From assembly GCA_029820295.1 (NCBI GenBank), contig JALGVA010000043.1, forward strand, positions 1 to 33,973: DNA of 33,973 bases, in the 5' to 3' direction. The notes beneath the pieces are model-generated. The model did not search any database and was not told the DNA's origin. It saw nothing but the letters and a program-made list of their open reading frames with translations. This document shows, piece after piece, positions 1 through 8,643 of the stretch (positions within the stretch are counted from its first letter, which is position 1; each line of letters opens with the position of its first letter). Both the position numbers and the translations under genes were made by a program. This DNA comes from Candidatus Zipacnadia bacterium. Its GTDB lineage: Bacteria; Armatimonadota; Zipacnadia; Zipacnadales; UBA5352.

Positions 1-31
1 GACGCCTGCGCAATACAGCCGCGCAGGCGTC
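1..31. terminator. Perfect GC-rich hairpin at the window edge
   Basis: Positions 1-11 and 21-31 are perfect 11-bp inverted arms (GACGCCTGCGC / GCGCAGGCGTC) around a 9-nt loop. No T-tract follows. It most likely ends transcription of a gene lying left of the window, or is a dispersed stem-loop; the window edge prevents deciding. Confidence 0.5.
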
Positions 32-231
32 ACTCCTCCGCACTGCAGAGCGGCGTATCGCCTGGCCATCGCATGGCCTCGCCGCAGCCGTGCCGACTTG
101 TGGGTAATGCATAGCCGGAACGGAGAGGGGCAGAGACCGGATGACGTCGCGCACCGCCCTCCCGGTCTCGGGGAGAGGCCCGCGAGGCGAGCAGTTCCCG
201 CTGCATCCGCATCCGAGGAGATGATGCTGAG
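32..231 (+). other. Leader region of the PIG-L gene, no gene seen
   Basis: I see no credible coding frame here. An 8-bp inverted repeat (GAGACCGG at 133-140, CCGGTCTC at 162-169, 21-nt spacer) could fold in the leader. GAGGAG at about 215-220 is the likely ribosome binding site for the gene at 232. No convincing -35/-10 pair is visible. Confidence 0.3.
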
Positions 232-930
232 ATGAGAACCCTCGACCGCATCATGATCTGGGGCGCGCACCCCGATGACGAGATCATCATGGGCGGCACC
301 ATCGCCGCACAGGCCGACGCCGGCTGCGAGGTGGTGGTGGTCACCATCTCCCGCGGCGACGCCGGCTACTGCCGCCCTGCGTGGGCGCAGACCATCGCCG
401 ACCAGCGCCGGGAGGAGGCCGCCGCCTGCGACCGCATCCTCGGCATCTCCGAGCGCGTCTTCCTCGGCTGGCCCGACCAGGGCGTGCGCCATGACTGGGA
501 GCTGACCCGCCGGCTCATCGAGCAGCTCCGCCGCCACCGCCCGCAGGCGCTGTTCACCCTCGGCCCCCACGACCGCAACCGTGACCACTCGGCGGTCCAC
601 GAGATGACCGACGAGATCGTCTGGCAGGCGGGCGAGAACATCCTCGCCGACTACGGTGAGCCCTACTCAGTGCCGCTGGTGTTCATCTACCACGGCCACG
701 AGGGCATGGGGCCATCGATCGAGGTGGACGTCACCCCGTGGGCCGCCCGCAAGGCCGAGGCGTGGCTGAGCCAGACTACACAGGTCGAGATGTTGCCGCG
801 TATCCGCGAGCGCATGGCCGCCCTGGCACGCACACAGCAGGAGGGCGGCACCGACACCGAGCGCTTCGTGATCTATCCGCGCGTGGTGTTCAGCGATTTC
901 CCCGCGCTGCCTGAAGGAGCCGATGCGTAA
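232..930 (+). CDS. PIG-L (LmbE-like) family Zn-dependent deacetylase
   Basis: A 232-aa cytosolic protein of the PIG-L/LmbE family, metal-dependent hydrolases that remove N-acyl groups from GlcNAc-type substrates (MshB, BshB and PIG-L are relatives). The hallmark AHPDDE motif lies at residues 12-17, so His13 and Asp16 are probable zinc ligands and Asp15 the likely catalytic base; the second motif, DRNRDHSAVH (114-123), should supply the third ligand. Length is normal for the family and there is no signal peptide. The start follows a GAGGAG site. The stop codon overlaps the start of the next gene (TAATG), implying translational coupling with the secreted glycosidase-like protein. Substrate is unknown: an N-acetylated sugar or a lipid-linked amino sugar is likely from the family, but the sequence does not say which. 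Confidence 0.9.
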   Translation: MRTLDRIMIWGAHPDDEIIMGGTIAAQADAGCEVVVVTISRGDAGYCRPAWAQTIADQRREEAAACDRILGISERVFLGWPDQGVRHDWELTRRLIEQLRRHRPQALFTLGPHDRNRDHSAVHEMTDEIVWQAGENILADYGEPYSVPLVFIYHGHEGMGPSIEVDVTPWAARKAEAWLSQTTQVEMLPRIRERMAALARTQQEGGTDTERFVIYPRVVFSDFPALPEGADA

Positions 931-3900
931 TGCGTATCACCGCCGCCGCGCTGCTTGCGCTACTGCTGACGACAGGCGCCGCGCCGGCCGCCGACTACGT
1001 CCCCGACCCGGGCTTCGAGAGCGGGGAGGCATGGGCGGGCTACCTCGGCGCCGACGACGCCTTCGTCATCGATCGCGAGATCAAGCACTCGGGCGAGCAG
1101 GCCATCCGCATCATCAACGCGACCGCCAATGATGCCCGCGGCGCGACCCAGCGCATCACCGTTGACGAGGAGTACATCATGCCCATCCAGGTGGTGGGCT
1201 GGAGCCGCGCGGAGAACGTCTCGGGGCCGCGCAACAATAACTACGGCATCTGGCTGGACATCGAGTACGTCGATGACACCCGGCCCGGCCGCGTCGATGA
1301 CTGGGTGCACCTGCCCTTCGACGTCGGCACCCACGACTGGCAGCGCGTGGAGACCATCTTCACACCGGTGCGCCCGATCAAGTACTTCACCATCTACGCG
1401 CTCTTCCGCAGCCACTCCGGCACCGCCTGGTTCGACGACGTGAGCGTCACGCCGCTGCTGAGCACGCGCACCAGCGGCGCCCCGGACGACTTCACCGAGC
1501 CGCCCGAGGGCATCGTGCCCGACGAGTTCGCCAACGCCGTCGCCGCCGCCGACCCGGGCGAGACGGTCGTGATGGTGCAGCGCGAGCAACTCCAGGACTA
1601 CCACCTCGACGCGCCCGCCGGCTCCGTCGATGGCGAGGCGCTCAGCTTCGACGGCGACCGCGCGCTCTGGCACGGTCGGCTGAGCTTCGACGAATCGACG
1701 CTGGTCGCCCACGTCGATCCCGCCGAGCCCGGCCTGCACGTGCGCCCGCTGGTCGGGCGCTGGGGAGAGACCGAGCTGGCGGTGACCGCCGTGGGCGCGC
1801 AGGGCAACGCCTACCGCGTGCTGATCGCGTTGCCCGCCGGCCACCCGCTGCGCACCGTGCGCTTCGCCGAGTGGGAGCCGACCTTCGACACCGCCGCCGC
1901 GCACCGCATCGGCGACCGCGTGCTGCTGATGAACCTGCTCGAGGTCATGTCCGGCGCCGACACCTGCCGCTGGATGCTGCCCGGCGAAGACCTGCTGGCG
2001 GGCATCAGCGTCCCCGAGCGCGATCCGGCGACCGAGGTGACGCTGGCGGCCGGCGATGACCTGGCGCTGCACTTCACCGCCACCGGCGCGCTGGCGGCGA
2101 TCGACACGCACGGGCGGGAGCTTGCGCTGCCGCCGGGGCCGGCCTCCGGCGGCTGGCTGGCGGGCGAGGCCGGGCTCTACGTCGGCGACCTGTTCGCGGG
2201 CAAGCTGCTGCGCGTCTCGGGCACGCCCCAGGCTGCTGAGGGCCAGGTGACCGTCGCCGGGACCGTCGATGAGCTGGAGCTTTCGGCCAGCGCGACCTTC
2301 CGCGCGGTTGCCGGCCTGGTGCTGGTCGAGGGCGAGGTGCGCGACCTGCGCGGCGAGCAGCGCGCCATCGACCTGGTGCTCAAGCTCCCGGTGCGGCTCG
2401 CCGACAGCGACCTGATCTGGCACGACATCACCACCAGCGTGCCCATCGCGGACAGCGGCCGCGTAGAGATGACCTCGTACCCGTGGCTGTCGGTCACCGG
2501 CGGCGACTGGGGCCTCGGCCTGGGCATCGACGGCCACTATCCCGCCCGCCAGGCGATCCTCTACGACCCCGACGAGGGCCTGCTGCACGCGCGCATCAAG
2601 CTGGGCATCATCCACGACGCCAGGCCGCACCTGCAGGGCCGCGTGCCCTTCGGCTTCACCATCATGCCCGTCGATCCCGCCTGGGGCGGGCGCGATGCCG
2701 CCGCACGCTACTACGCCGCCTACCCCGACCTGTTCGAGACGCAGCCACACCGCGAGGGCCTGTGGATGTTCGGCGGCAATCGCGTCGAGCGCGTGCCCAA
2801 CCCCGAGGACTTCAGCTACTACGAGGGCCCGGCCAGGCTCCCCGACTACCTGCGCGAGGCGGGCGTGCTCGCCGCCCCCTACATCATCCCCAACCAGCGC
2901 GCGCTCACCCGCCTGCTCAGGCTGCCCGCCGACTATGATGAGGCCATGGAGCTGCTCGCCTGCGAGGACCCGGAGGCAGACGGCTGGGGCGGCACGGGCA
3001 GCCGCGAGATCATCCGGGCATCGGCGATCCTCGGCGCGGACGGGCAGTTCCCCATCACTATCCGGGACGACATCGGCGCGGACTTCAAGCCCGATCCACC
3101 CATCTACAACGTGGTCTTCCCGGTGAACCCCGACCCGGACCTGCCCTCGGGCGCCGAGGAGATGGAGCGCATCCGCGCGCTGGCGGAGATGCCGGACGTG
3201 GGTGGTGTCTACACCGACTCGGGCTCGGCGTGGTCGGCGCGTTACCTCAACTTCCGCGCGGAGCACTTCCCGTACGCCGACCTGCCCCTGACCTACGATG
3301 ACGAGACCGGGCGCGTCGCCATCTTCGGCAAGTCGCCGCCGGTGGAGCACTGGCGCGCGATGGCCGAGATCCTGCACCCCGTCGGCAAGGTGGTCTTCCC
3401 CAACCTCGGACACGCCATGGCCGACCCGTGGTCCTGGTTCGCGGTGGACATCTGCGGCTCCGAGCAGGGGAACACCACCACGCAGTTCCTGAACTACTCG
3501 CGCACCCTCGCGCACCACAAGCCGGTGCTGTTCCTGGGCTACCTGCAGCTCATGGGCCGCGACACCTTCCTGGCCGAGCGGGAGGGCTTCCTGAACCACG
3601 TGCGCCGCTGCGCGCTCATGGGCATCATGCCCTCGATCGCCATCCGCGAGGGCTACCTCGAGTTCTACGAGCGCGACGGCGACATCTACCGGCTCTACAT
3701 CCCGATCATCAAGCGCCTGTCCGCGGCGGGCTGGGAGCCGGTGACGCACGCGAGCGTGGACGCCGAGGGGGTCCGCGTCGAGCGTTTCGGCCCGGCGCAG
3801 GGCATGGTCTACTTCAGTGTGCTCAATGAGGGCGCCGAGGCGGTCGAGTGCACGCTGAGCATGGACCTGCCCGCGTTGGGCGCGGCGGGCATGGGCGCCG

Positions 3901-4004
3901 CGACCGAGTTGGTGACCGGAGAGCAGATCCCGTCGCGAACCGAGGTGGCGCTGCAGCTCGATGCGGGGGAGCTGGCGGTGATTGCGGCGGAGCTGGGCGA
4001 GTGA
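930..4004 (+). CDS. Secreted glycoside hydrolase-like protein with N-terminal jelly-roll
   Basis: A 1024-aa exported protein. Residues 1-21 form a signal peptide (short basic N-terminus, Leu/Ala-rich core, APA-A cleavage site). Residues about 22-180 resemble a carbohydrate-binding jelly-roll of CBM4/9 type, ending in TAWFDDVSV. A long beta-rich middle (about 200-590) is followed by a region that reads like a TIM-barrel glycosidase (about 600-920); acidic motifs VYTDSGSAW near 757 and DICGSEQG near 840 are candidate active-site positions, but I cannot assign a GH family. A short beta-sandwich tail closes the protein. The start overlaps the PIG-L stop by one base (TAATG) with GGAG just upstream, so the pair is probably co-translated. 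Substrate is not determinable by eye. An intergenic stem-loop repeat follows. Confidence 0.7.
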   Translation: MRITAAALLALLLTTGAAPAADYVPDPGFESGEAWAGYLGADDAFVIDREIKHSGEQAIRIINATANDARGATQRITVDEEYIMPIQVVGWSRAENVSGPRNNNYGIWLDIEYVDDTRPGRVDDWVHLPFDVGTHDWQRVETIFTPVRPIKYFTIYALFRSHSGTAWFDDVSVTPLLSTRTSGAPDDFTEPPEGIVPDEFANAVAAADPGETVVMVQREQLQDYHLDAPAGSVDGEALSFDGDRALWHGRLSFDESTLVAHVDPAEPGLHVRPLVGRWGETELAVTAVGAQGNAYRVLIALPAGHPLRTVRFAEWEPTFDTAAAHRIGDRVLLMNLLEVMSGADTCRWMLPGEDLLAGISVPERDPATEVTLAAGDDLALHFTATGALAAIDTHGRELALPPGPASGGWLAGEAGLYVGDLFAGKLLRVSGTPQAAEGQVTVAGTVDELELSASATFRAVAGLVLVEGEVRDLRGEQRAIDLVLKLPVRLADSDLIWHDITTSVPIADSGRVEMTSYPWLSVTGGDWGLGLGIDGHYPARQAILYDPDEGLLHARIKLGIIHDARPHLQGRVPFGFTIMPVDPAWGGRDAAARYYAAYPDLFETQPHREGLWMFGGNRVERVPNPEDFSYYEGPARLPDYLREAGVLAAPYIIPNQRALTRLLRLPADYDEAMELLACEDPEADGWGGTGSREIIRASAILGADGQFPITIRDDIGADFKPDPPIYNVVFPVNPDPDLPSGAEEMERIRALAEMPDVGGVYTDSGSAWSARYLNFRAEHFPYADLPLTYDDETGRVAIFGKSPPVEHWRAMAEILHPVGKVVFPNLGHAMADPWSWFAVDICGSEQGNTTTQFLNYSRTLAHHKPVLFLGYLQLMGRDTFLAEREGFLNHVRRCALMGIMPSIAIREGYLEFYERDGDIYRLYIPIIKRLSAAGWEPVTHASVDAEGVRVERFGPAQGMVYFSVLNEGAEAVECTLSMDLPALGAAGMGAATELVTGEQIPSRTEVALQLDAGELAVIAAELGE

Positions 4005-4027
4005 CGTGCGGCGTACGCCGTGTCGTC

Positions 4028-4061
4028 TGGAGCGGCGGGGCTTGGGCCTCGCCGACGCCGT
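4028..4061 (+). repeat. Intergenic stem-loop repeat, family A, copy 1
   Basis: This 34-nt unit matches 12729-12762 at 31 of 34 positions. Positions 4033-4054 fold into a 9-bp hairpin with one G-U pair and a TTGG loop. It sits between two co-directional genes, preceded by the short palindrome CGGCGTACGCCG at 4009-4020. It may be a REP-like element or an intercistronic attenuator. Confidence 0.55.
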
Positions 4062-4184
4062 TCGCACAGGGCAACGACAACGGCGAACGCGGGAGGCGGG
4101 CCGTGCCCGCCGGGAACTCTCGACCGCCCCGCTTCGTCCTACCGGCAAGTGTCAGGCAAAGTCACGCAGGAGGGGGAGGCTGCC

Positions 4185-7007
4185 GTGAAGCGCACACTGC
4201 CGGTCGTCACCGTCGCGATCGTGGCCCTGATCGGCGCGGGGCTCGCCACCGGGCCCACCCCGGCCCAGGAGGCCGACCCGCTGGAGGTTACCCAGGGCGC
4301 GCTGCGGGTGATCGTCGAGTCCGGCGAGGAGCCGCTCGAGTTCCCGCTGCAGCACACCGACGTGCAGGCCGCGATCGCGGGCATGGTCGCGGACGTCACC
4401 GTCACCCAGACCTTCGCCAACCCCTACGAGGACACCATCGAGGCCGTCTACGTCTTCCCGCTTCCCCAGAACGCCGCGGTCAATGACATGACCATGAAGA
4501 TCGGCGACCGCACCATCCGCGGGCTGATCAAGAAGCGCGAGGAGGCGCGGGAGATCTACGAGCAGGCGCGCGAGGCCGGCCAGACCGCCGGCCTGCTCGA
4601 GCAGGAGCGACCGAACATCTTCACCCAGTCGGTCGCCAACATCACTCCCGGCGCCGAGATCCTCATCGAGATCCACTACGTCCAGGACCTCAAGTACGAT
4701 CACGGCACCTACGAGTTCACCTTCCCGATGGTCGTCGGCCCGCGCTATATCCCCGGCACGCCCATCGGCCGCACCGGCGGCGGCTGGGCGCCCGACACCG
4801 ACCAGGTGCCCGACGCCTCACGCATCACCCCGCCGGTGCTCAAGCCCGGCGAGCGCAGCGGCCACGACATCTCGCTGTCGGTGGACCTCAACGCCGGCGT
4901 GCCCATCCAGGACCTGCGCTGCCGCTCGCACGAGGTGGAGATGCAGCGCACCGGTGACCGCCGCGCGACCGTGACACTCAAGCCCTTCGACACCATCCCC
5001 AACAAGGACTTCATGCTCGCCTGGGACGTGGCCGGTGAGCAGCCCGAGATGGCGCTGCTCACCCATCGCGAGGGCGAGACCGGCGGCTTCTTCTCGCTGA
5101 TGATCCAGCCCAAGGCCGAGTTCGAGGCCGGCGAGATTACCCCGCGCGAGCTGATCTTCGTGGTGGACTGCTCGGGCTCGATGAGCGGCGAGCCGATCGC
5201 GGCTGCCAGGCAGGCCATGCGCCGGATCATCACCCACATGCAGCCGAACGACACCTTCCGGGTCATCCGCTTCTCCGAGGCCGCGTCGCAGCTCTCGCAG
5301 GAGCCGCTGGCCAACACCCCCGACAACATCAGGCGCGCGCTCGTCTACATCGAGCAGATGGCGGGCTCGGGCGGCACGCAGATGATCGAGGGCATCAAGG
5401 CCGCCCTCGACTACCCCGCCGACCCCGAGCGCATGCGCATCGTCTCGTTCATGACCGACGGCTACATCGGCAACGAGACCGAGATCCTCGCGGCGATCGA
5501 GGAGAAGCTCGGCGGCGCGCGCCTGTTCTCGTTCGGCGTGGGCACCTCGGTCAACCGCTACCTGCTCGAGAACATGGCCGAGGCCGGGCGCGGCGCGGTC
5601 GAGTACATGCGCCCGAACGAGGACAGCTCGGCGATGATCGACCGCTTCTACGAGCGCATCGACCGGCCGTTCCTGATCGACATCGACATCGACTGGGGCG
5701 ACCTGCAGGTCGCCGACATCTACCCCGGGCGCATCCCCGACCTGTTCGCGGCCCAGCCGGTGATCGTGCACGGGCGCTATACCGAACCCGGCAGCGGCCC
5801 CATCAGCGTGCGCGGGCGGCTGGGCGGCGAGCTGTGGTCGCAGCGCCTCGACATCGACCTGCCCGCGCAGCAACCCGAAAACGCCGCCCTGGCGTCGCTG
5901 TGGGCGCGCGCGCGCATCAAGGACCTGATGGACCAGATGTACCAGGGCGAGGACGAGGCCATCGTGGCGCAGGTGACCAATCTGGCGCTGGAGTTCCGGC
6001 TGATGTCGGCCTACACCGCCTTCGTGGCGGTCGAGGAGACCGTGGTCAACGAGGGCGGCCAGCAGCGCGTGGTCCAGCAGCCGGTGCCGATGCCCGAGGG
6101 CGTGAGCTACGAGGGCGTCTTCGGCGTGGAATACCTGCAGAACGACGTCTACGATCTGTCCGATCGGCTCAGGTGGATCGAGGCGGGCCAGCCGGCCATG
6201 CTGCGCCCGCAGGCCGTGATGTCAGCGCCGCGGATGCTCACGGGACAAGGCGCAGCCAGCCCGGCCGGACCCGCCGGACCCGTAGGAGGGATGGTGGCAG
6301 GGCCTCCGGCGGTGGTTGATGAGGCAGTCGCGGATCCGGGGATGTTCGTCAGGGGCACGGTGACGCCCGGGGAAGCGTGGACGCCGGGGCCGCCCGGACC
6401 GGAGGGAGCAGGCGTCATCGCGCTGTCGCCCTGGCTGTGCGTGGGCGAGACCGAAGAGGCCACCATGGCAGCCGGGCTGCTCGCCGGCCAGCAGGCCCCG
6501 CCCATCTCTGAGCTGGTCTGCCTGGCCTCGGCCGCCTCCCGGCACACGCAGGTGCCGGTGGGCATGGTCTGGCGCGAGGCCATCGCGGTGGCCGACCTCG
6601 ACGCGCTGCCCGAGGGCCTGAAGCTGCGCATCGTCTACCTGCATGGCGACGCGGCGGTGACGCTGACCGCCGAGGAGATCGCAGCGCTGCGCGCCTTCAT
6701 CGACGGTGGTGGCTTCGTGTTCGCCGACGGCAGCCGGGCATTCGCCGACAGCATCGCGTCGGCCCTGCACATCGAGGAGTGGGACGTGGAGATCCGCAGC
6801 CTGCCCGCCGACCACGACCTCTACCGCGCCGAGCCGACCGTCTACGACGTCACTGACGGCAACCTGCGCGGGCTCTTCGCGGGCGAGCGGCTCGCGGGCG
6901 TAATCAGCGCGAGCGACCTCGGCTCGGGCTGGACCGCCGAGAGCGGCGCGGAGCTGACGCCCGCGTGGGCGCTGGGGATCAACGTGATCTTCTTCCTGCT
7001 GGAGTAG
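4185..7007 (+). CDS. Secreted VIT / von Willebrand A / DUF4159 fusion protein
   Basis: A 940-aa protein. I choose the GTG at 4185 because AGGAGGGGGAGG (4168-4179) lies just upstream and a clean signal peptide follows (KR, hydrophobic core, ATGPTPAQ-A); the frame is open further upstream, but that part has no export signal. Residues about 28-190 are a vault/inter-alpha-trypsin (VIT) domain. Residues about 320-500 are a vWA domain with an intact MIDAS: DCSGS at 328-332, Thr398 and Asp425. After a Pro/Gly-rich linker (about 683-742), residues 743-940 match DUF4159: a VYLHGD strand, an LRAFIDGGGFVFAD motif, and a C-terminal GIN-VIFFLLE strand. VIT-vWA proteins are usually surface or envelope metal-dependent adhesion modules; the added DUF4159 is unusual. 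The exact role is unknown. A strong hairpin follows the stop. Confidence 0.85.
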   Translation: MKRTLPVVTVAIVALIGAGLATGPTPAQEADPLEVTQGALRVIVESGEEPLEFPLQHTDVQAAIAGMVADVTVTQTFANPYEDTIEAVYVFPLPQNAAVNDMTMKIGDRTIRGLIKKREEAREIYEQAREAGQTAGLLEQERPNIFTQSVANITPGAEILIEIHYVQDLKYDHGTYEFTFPMVVGPRYIPGTPIGRTGGGWAPDTDQVPDASRITPPVLKPGERSGHDISLSVDLNAGVPIQDLRCRSHEVEMQRTGDRRATVTLKPFDTIPNKDFMLAWDVAGEQPEMALLTHREGETGGFFSLMIQPKAEFEAGEITPRELIFVVDCSGSMSGEPIAAARQAMRRIITHMQPNDTFRVIRFSEAASQLSQEPLANTPDNIRRALVYIEQMAGSGGTQMIEGIKAALDYPADPERMRIVSFMTDGYIGNETEILAAIEEKLGGARLFSFGVGTSVNRYLLENMAEAGRGAVEYMRPNEDSSAMIDRFYERIDRPFLIDIDIDWGDLQVADIYPGRIPDLFAAQPVIVHGRYTEPGSGPISVRGRLGGELWSQRLDIDLPAQQPENAALASLWARARIKDLMDQMYQGEDEAIVAQVTNLALEFRLMSAYTAFVAVEETVVNEGGQQRVVQQPVPMPEGVSYEGVFGVEYLQNDVYDLSDRLRWIEAGQPAMLRPQAVMSAPRMLTGQGAASPAGPAGPVGGMVAGPPAVVDEAVADPGMFVRGTVTPGEAWTPGPPGPEGAGVIALSPWLCVGETEEATMAAGLLAGQQAPPISELVCLASAASRHTQVPVGMVWREAIAVADLDALPEGLKLRIVYLHGDAAVTLTAEEIAALRAFIDGGGFVFADGSRAFADSIASALHIEEWDVEIRSLPADHDLYRAEPTVYDVTDGNLRGLFAGERLAGVISASDLGSGWTAESGAELTPAWALGINVIFFLLE

Positions 7008-7031
7008 CAGTGGCACCCACCTGATCCGAAC

Positions 7032-7062
7032 GCGGCGCCCCCGGATCATCCGGGGGCGCCGC
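7032..7062. terminator. Strong bidirectional hairpin between convergent genes
   Basis: GCGGCGCCCCCGGAT (7032-7046) and its exact reverse complement (7048-7062) flank one central base, realistically giving a 13-bp stem with an ATCAT loop. It lies 24 bp after the VIT-vWA stop and before the end of the convergent ceramidase-like gene. No T-run is present on either side, so it is intrinsic-terminator-like by structure only. Confidence 0.65.
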
Positions 7063-7099
7063 TGCCTCTGCCGCTGCCGGGGCCGCGAATCGTTCCGTG

Positions 7100-7120
7100 C
7101 GACGGGAGTCTCGCCCGTCG
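7100..7120. terminator. Second hairpin before the ceramidase-like gene end
   Basis: CGACGGG (7100-7106) and CCCGTCG (7114-7120) form a 7-bp perfect stem with a 7-nt loop, 13 bp beyond the end of the minus-strand gene. It may act as that gene's terminator, in tandem with the hairpin at 7032-7062. Confidence 0.4.
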
Positions 7121-7133
7121 GTCGTTGGGCGCT

Positions 7134-8507
7134 CTATCCCTCCGCCATCTCCCTGAGCAGTTCCACCGCCTGCTCACGGATCATCTCGAACGCCTCCGGC
7201 ACCAGCTTCGCCCAGTAGCGCGTGTCGGCCTCATGCCCGCCGCGCGCCAGCGCCTCCGCGAACGGGATGTACCCCACGTAGTGCGACGTGCAATGCGCGA
7301 TGAAGGTCTGCGCGAAGGGCGACGCCAGCTTGATCGCCAGGCCAAGCTCCACGAAGGGCTCGCCCGGCAGGCCCACGATCGCGGTGTCGCCGATGCGCAG
7401 CACCTGCACCTCGTACTCCAGGTTCGGGTCGCGCCGGCGCTGCAGGTGCACGCTCCACACGCTCGCGGCGGTGATCCACTCGCGGGTGAGCTGGCCCGGG
7501 CGCTCCGGGTCCCACGGCGGGATCGGGTCGGCCTCGATCACTCCCCGGGCCCACGACAGCTCCTCGTCGGTCAGCTCGCGCAGCGGGATGGGCAGCCGCG
7601 CCAGCCGCCGATCGAGGGGCACGTCGTCGGTGAACTCAAGACGCTCAAGCACCATGCGCGTGGTCTCGGCCAGGCCCGCGCCCATCGGCCGATGGTCGGA
7701 GCGGTCCGCCGGGTTGATGTTGCCGCACGCGCCATTGATGACCAACGGGACGCACTCGGGGCCGAAGACATCCTGCACGCGCGCCGCCCACTCGCCCGGC
7801 CAGTCCGCCGACACCAGCGGCCGGGAGAACACGCACACCGGGTGGCAGGTGTGATGCAGCAGCACCGCCGGCACGTTGATCGACGGCTCGCGCACTACCA
7901 GCACGCCCACCTCCGGGTCGATCGGCCCCTCGATGTAGCGGATGGCCTGGGTCCCGGTCGGCTCCGCCCACACGCCGGTCGTCATGGTGATGCCGCCGTC
8001 CATGGTGACCGCGCGCCGATTCGCCGCCCAGCGCCCGTCCGAGCCCGAGCCCGCAGCGATCTCCACGGGCCGCATGTCGCCCAGCGCCTGCCCGACCGCC
8101 TCGACCGCACGCTCGGCGGCCCACGCGCTGTATGCGCCCTCGCCGCCGCGCACCCACTCGAACTCCACGGGCAGCTCCGGGAAGTCCGGATCGACCATGA
8201 AGTGCCCGATCGGCGGCGCCGAGTGCGTCTGGGTGGCGTGCACCATGAGGGCATCCGGGTCGAGGCCAAAGCGCTCTGCCACCTGCTCGCGGATGTGCTC
8301 GGTCCACTCCTCGGTGATGATCGTGACATCCAGTGCCAGCACGCACAGCCGCGTCCCGCCCGCCTCGAACGTGACGGCCTTCGCATAGAGCGGATCGAGC
8401 GCCACCCGCGCCGGCCGGTGGTAGCCGACCGCCCCCGCCAGGTGCGTTCCCGCGGGCGGCGTGATCTCAACCTGCGCCGCGCCCGCGCGCAGCACGTCTC
8501 GCGTCAT
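7134..8507 (-). CDS. Neutral/alkaline ceramidase N-terminal-domain-like protein
   Basis: A 457-aa protein resembling the catalytic domain of neutral, non-lysosomal ceramidases, zinc amidases that cleave the N-acyl bond of ceramide. Family-like motifs occur in order: AQVEITPPAG at the N-terminus, TQTHSAP with His95, HHTCHP with His222, GACGNINP at 259-266, PGEPF with Glu383, and SHYVGYIPF with Tyr410/Tyr413. In characterised ceramidases two His, a Glu and a Tyr bind zinc, so the site looks complete. It lacks the C-terminal immunoglobulin-like domain of full ceramidases and has no signal peptide, so it probably acts in the cytosol on another amide or ester. The start at 8507 follows GGAGGTGAG; the frame is open upstream but without coding character. 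It diverges from the URO-D-like gene. Ceramide itself is an unproven substrate. Confidence 0.8.
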   Translation of the reverse strand: MTRDVLRAGAAQVEITPPAGTHLAGAVGYHRPARVALDPLYAKAVTFEAGGTRLCVLALDVTIITEEWTEHIREQVAERFGLDPDALMVHATQTHSAPPIGHFMVDPDFPELPVEFEWVRGGEGAYSAWAAERAVEAVGQALGDMRPVEIAAGSGSDGRWAANRRAVTMDGGITMTTGVWAEPTGTQAIRYIEGPIDPEVGVLVVREPSINVPAVLLHHTCHPVCVFSRPLVSADWPGEWAARVQDVFGPECVPLVINGACGNINPADRSDHRPMGAGLAETTRMVLERLEFTDDVPLDRRLARLPIPLRELTDEELSWARGVIEADPIPPWDPERPGQLTREWITAASVWSVHLQRRRDPNLEYEVQVLRIGDTAIVGLPGEPFVELGLAIKLASPFAQTFIAHCTSHYVGYIPFAEALARGGHEADTRYWAKLVPEAFEMIREQAVELLREMAEG

Positions 8508-8604
8508 CGCACTCACCTCCGCTGCGGCTTCGAACCGCCGGCCCTTTCGCCGCGCGCCGCCCGTCGCCTGCCGAGGGAAGCGCCGCCGCGAAGGCGAATC
8601 CTCA

Positions 8605-8617
8605 GGTGTGGCACACC
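8605..8617. promoter_or_regulatory. Candidate operator palindrome in a divergent promoter region
   Basis: GGTGTG-G-CACACC is a perfect 13-bp palindrome with a one-base centre, 27 bp before the GTG of the URO-D-like gene and 98 bp before the ceramidase-like start. Its form suits a dimeric regulator, but no regulator gene is in the window and only one copy is seen here. Confidence 0.3.
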
Positions 8618-8643
8618 GCCGCCCCCAGGGAAGTGACCGACGC

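Noticed and set aside
960-4148. A 1062-codon open frame on the minus strand opposite the glycosidase-like gene
   Set aside because: It has a low-complexity Arg/Gly/Val/Ala/His-rich composition without domains and arises from high third-position GC on the real gene; no ribosome binding site is present.
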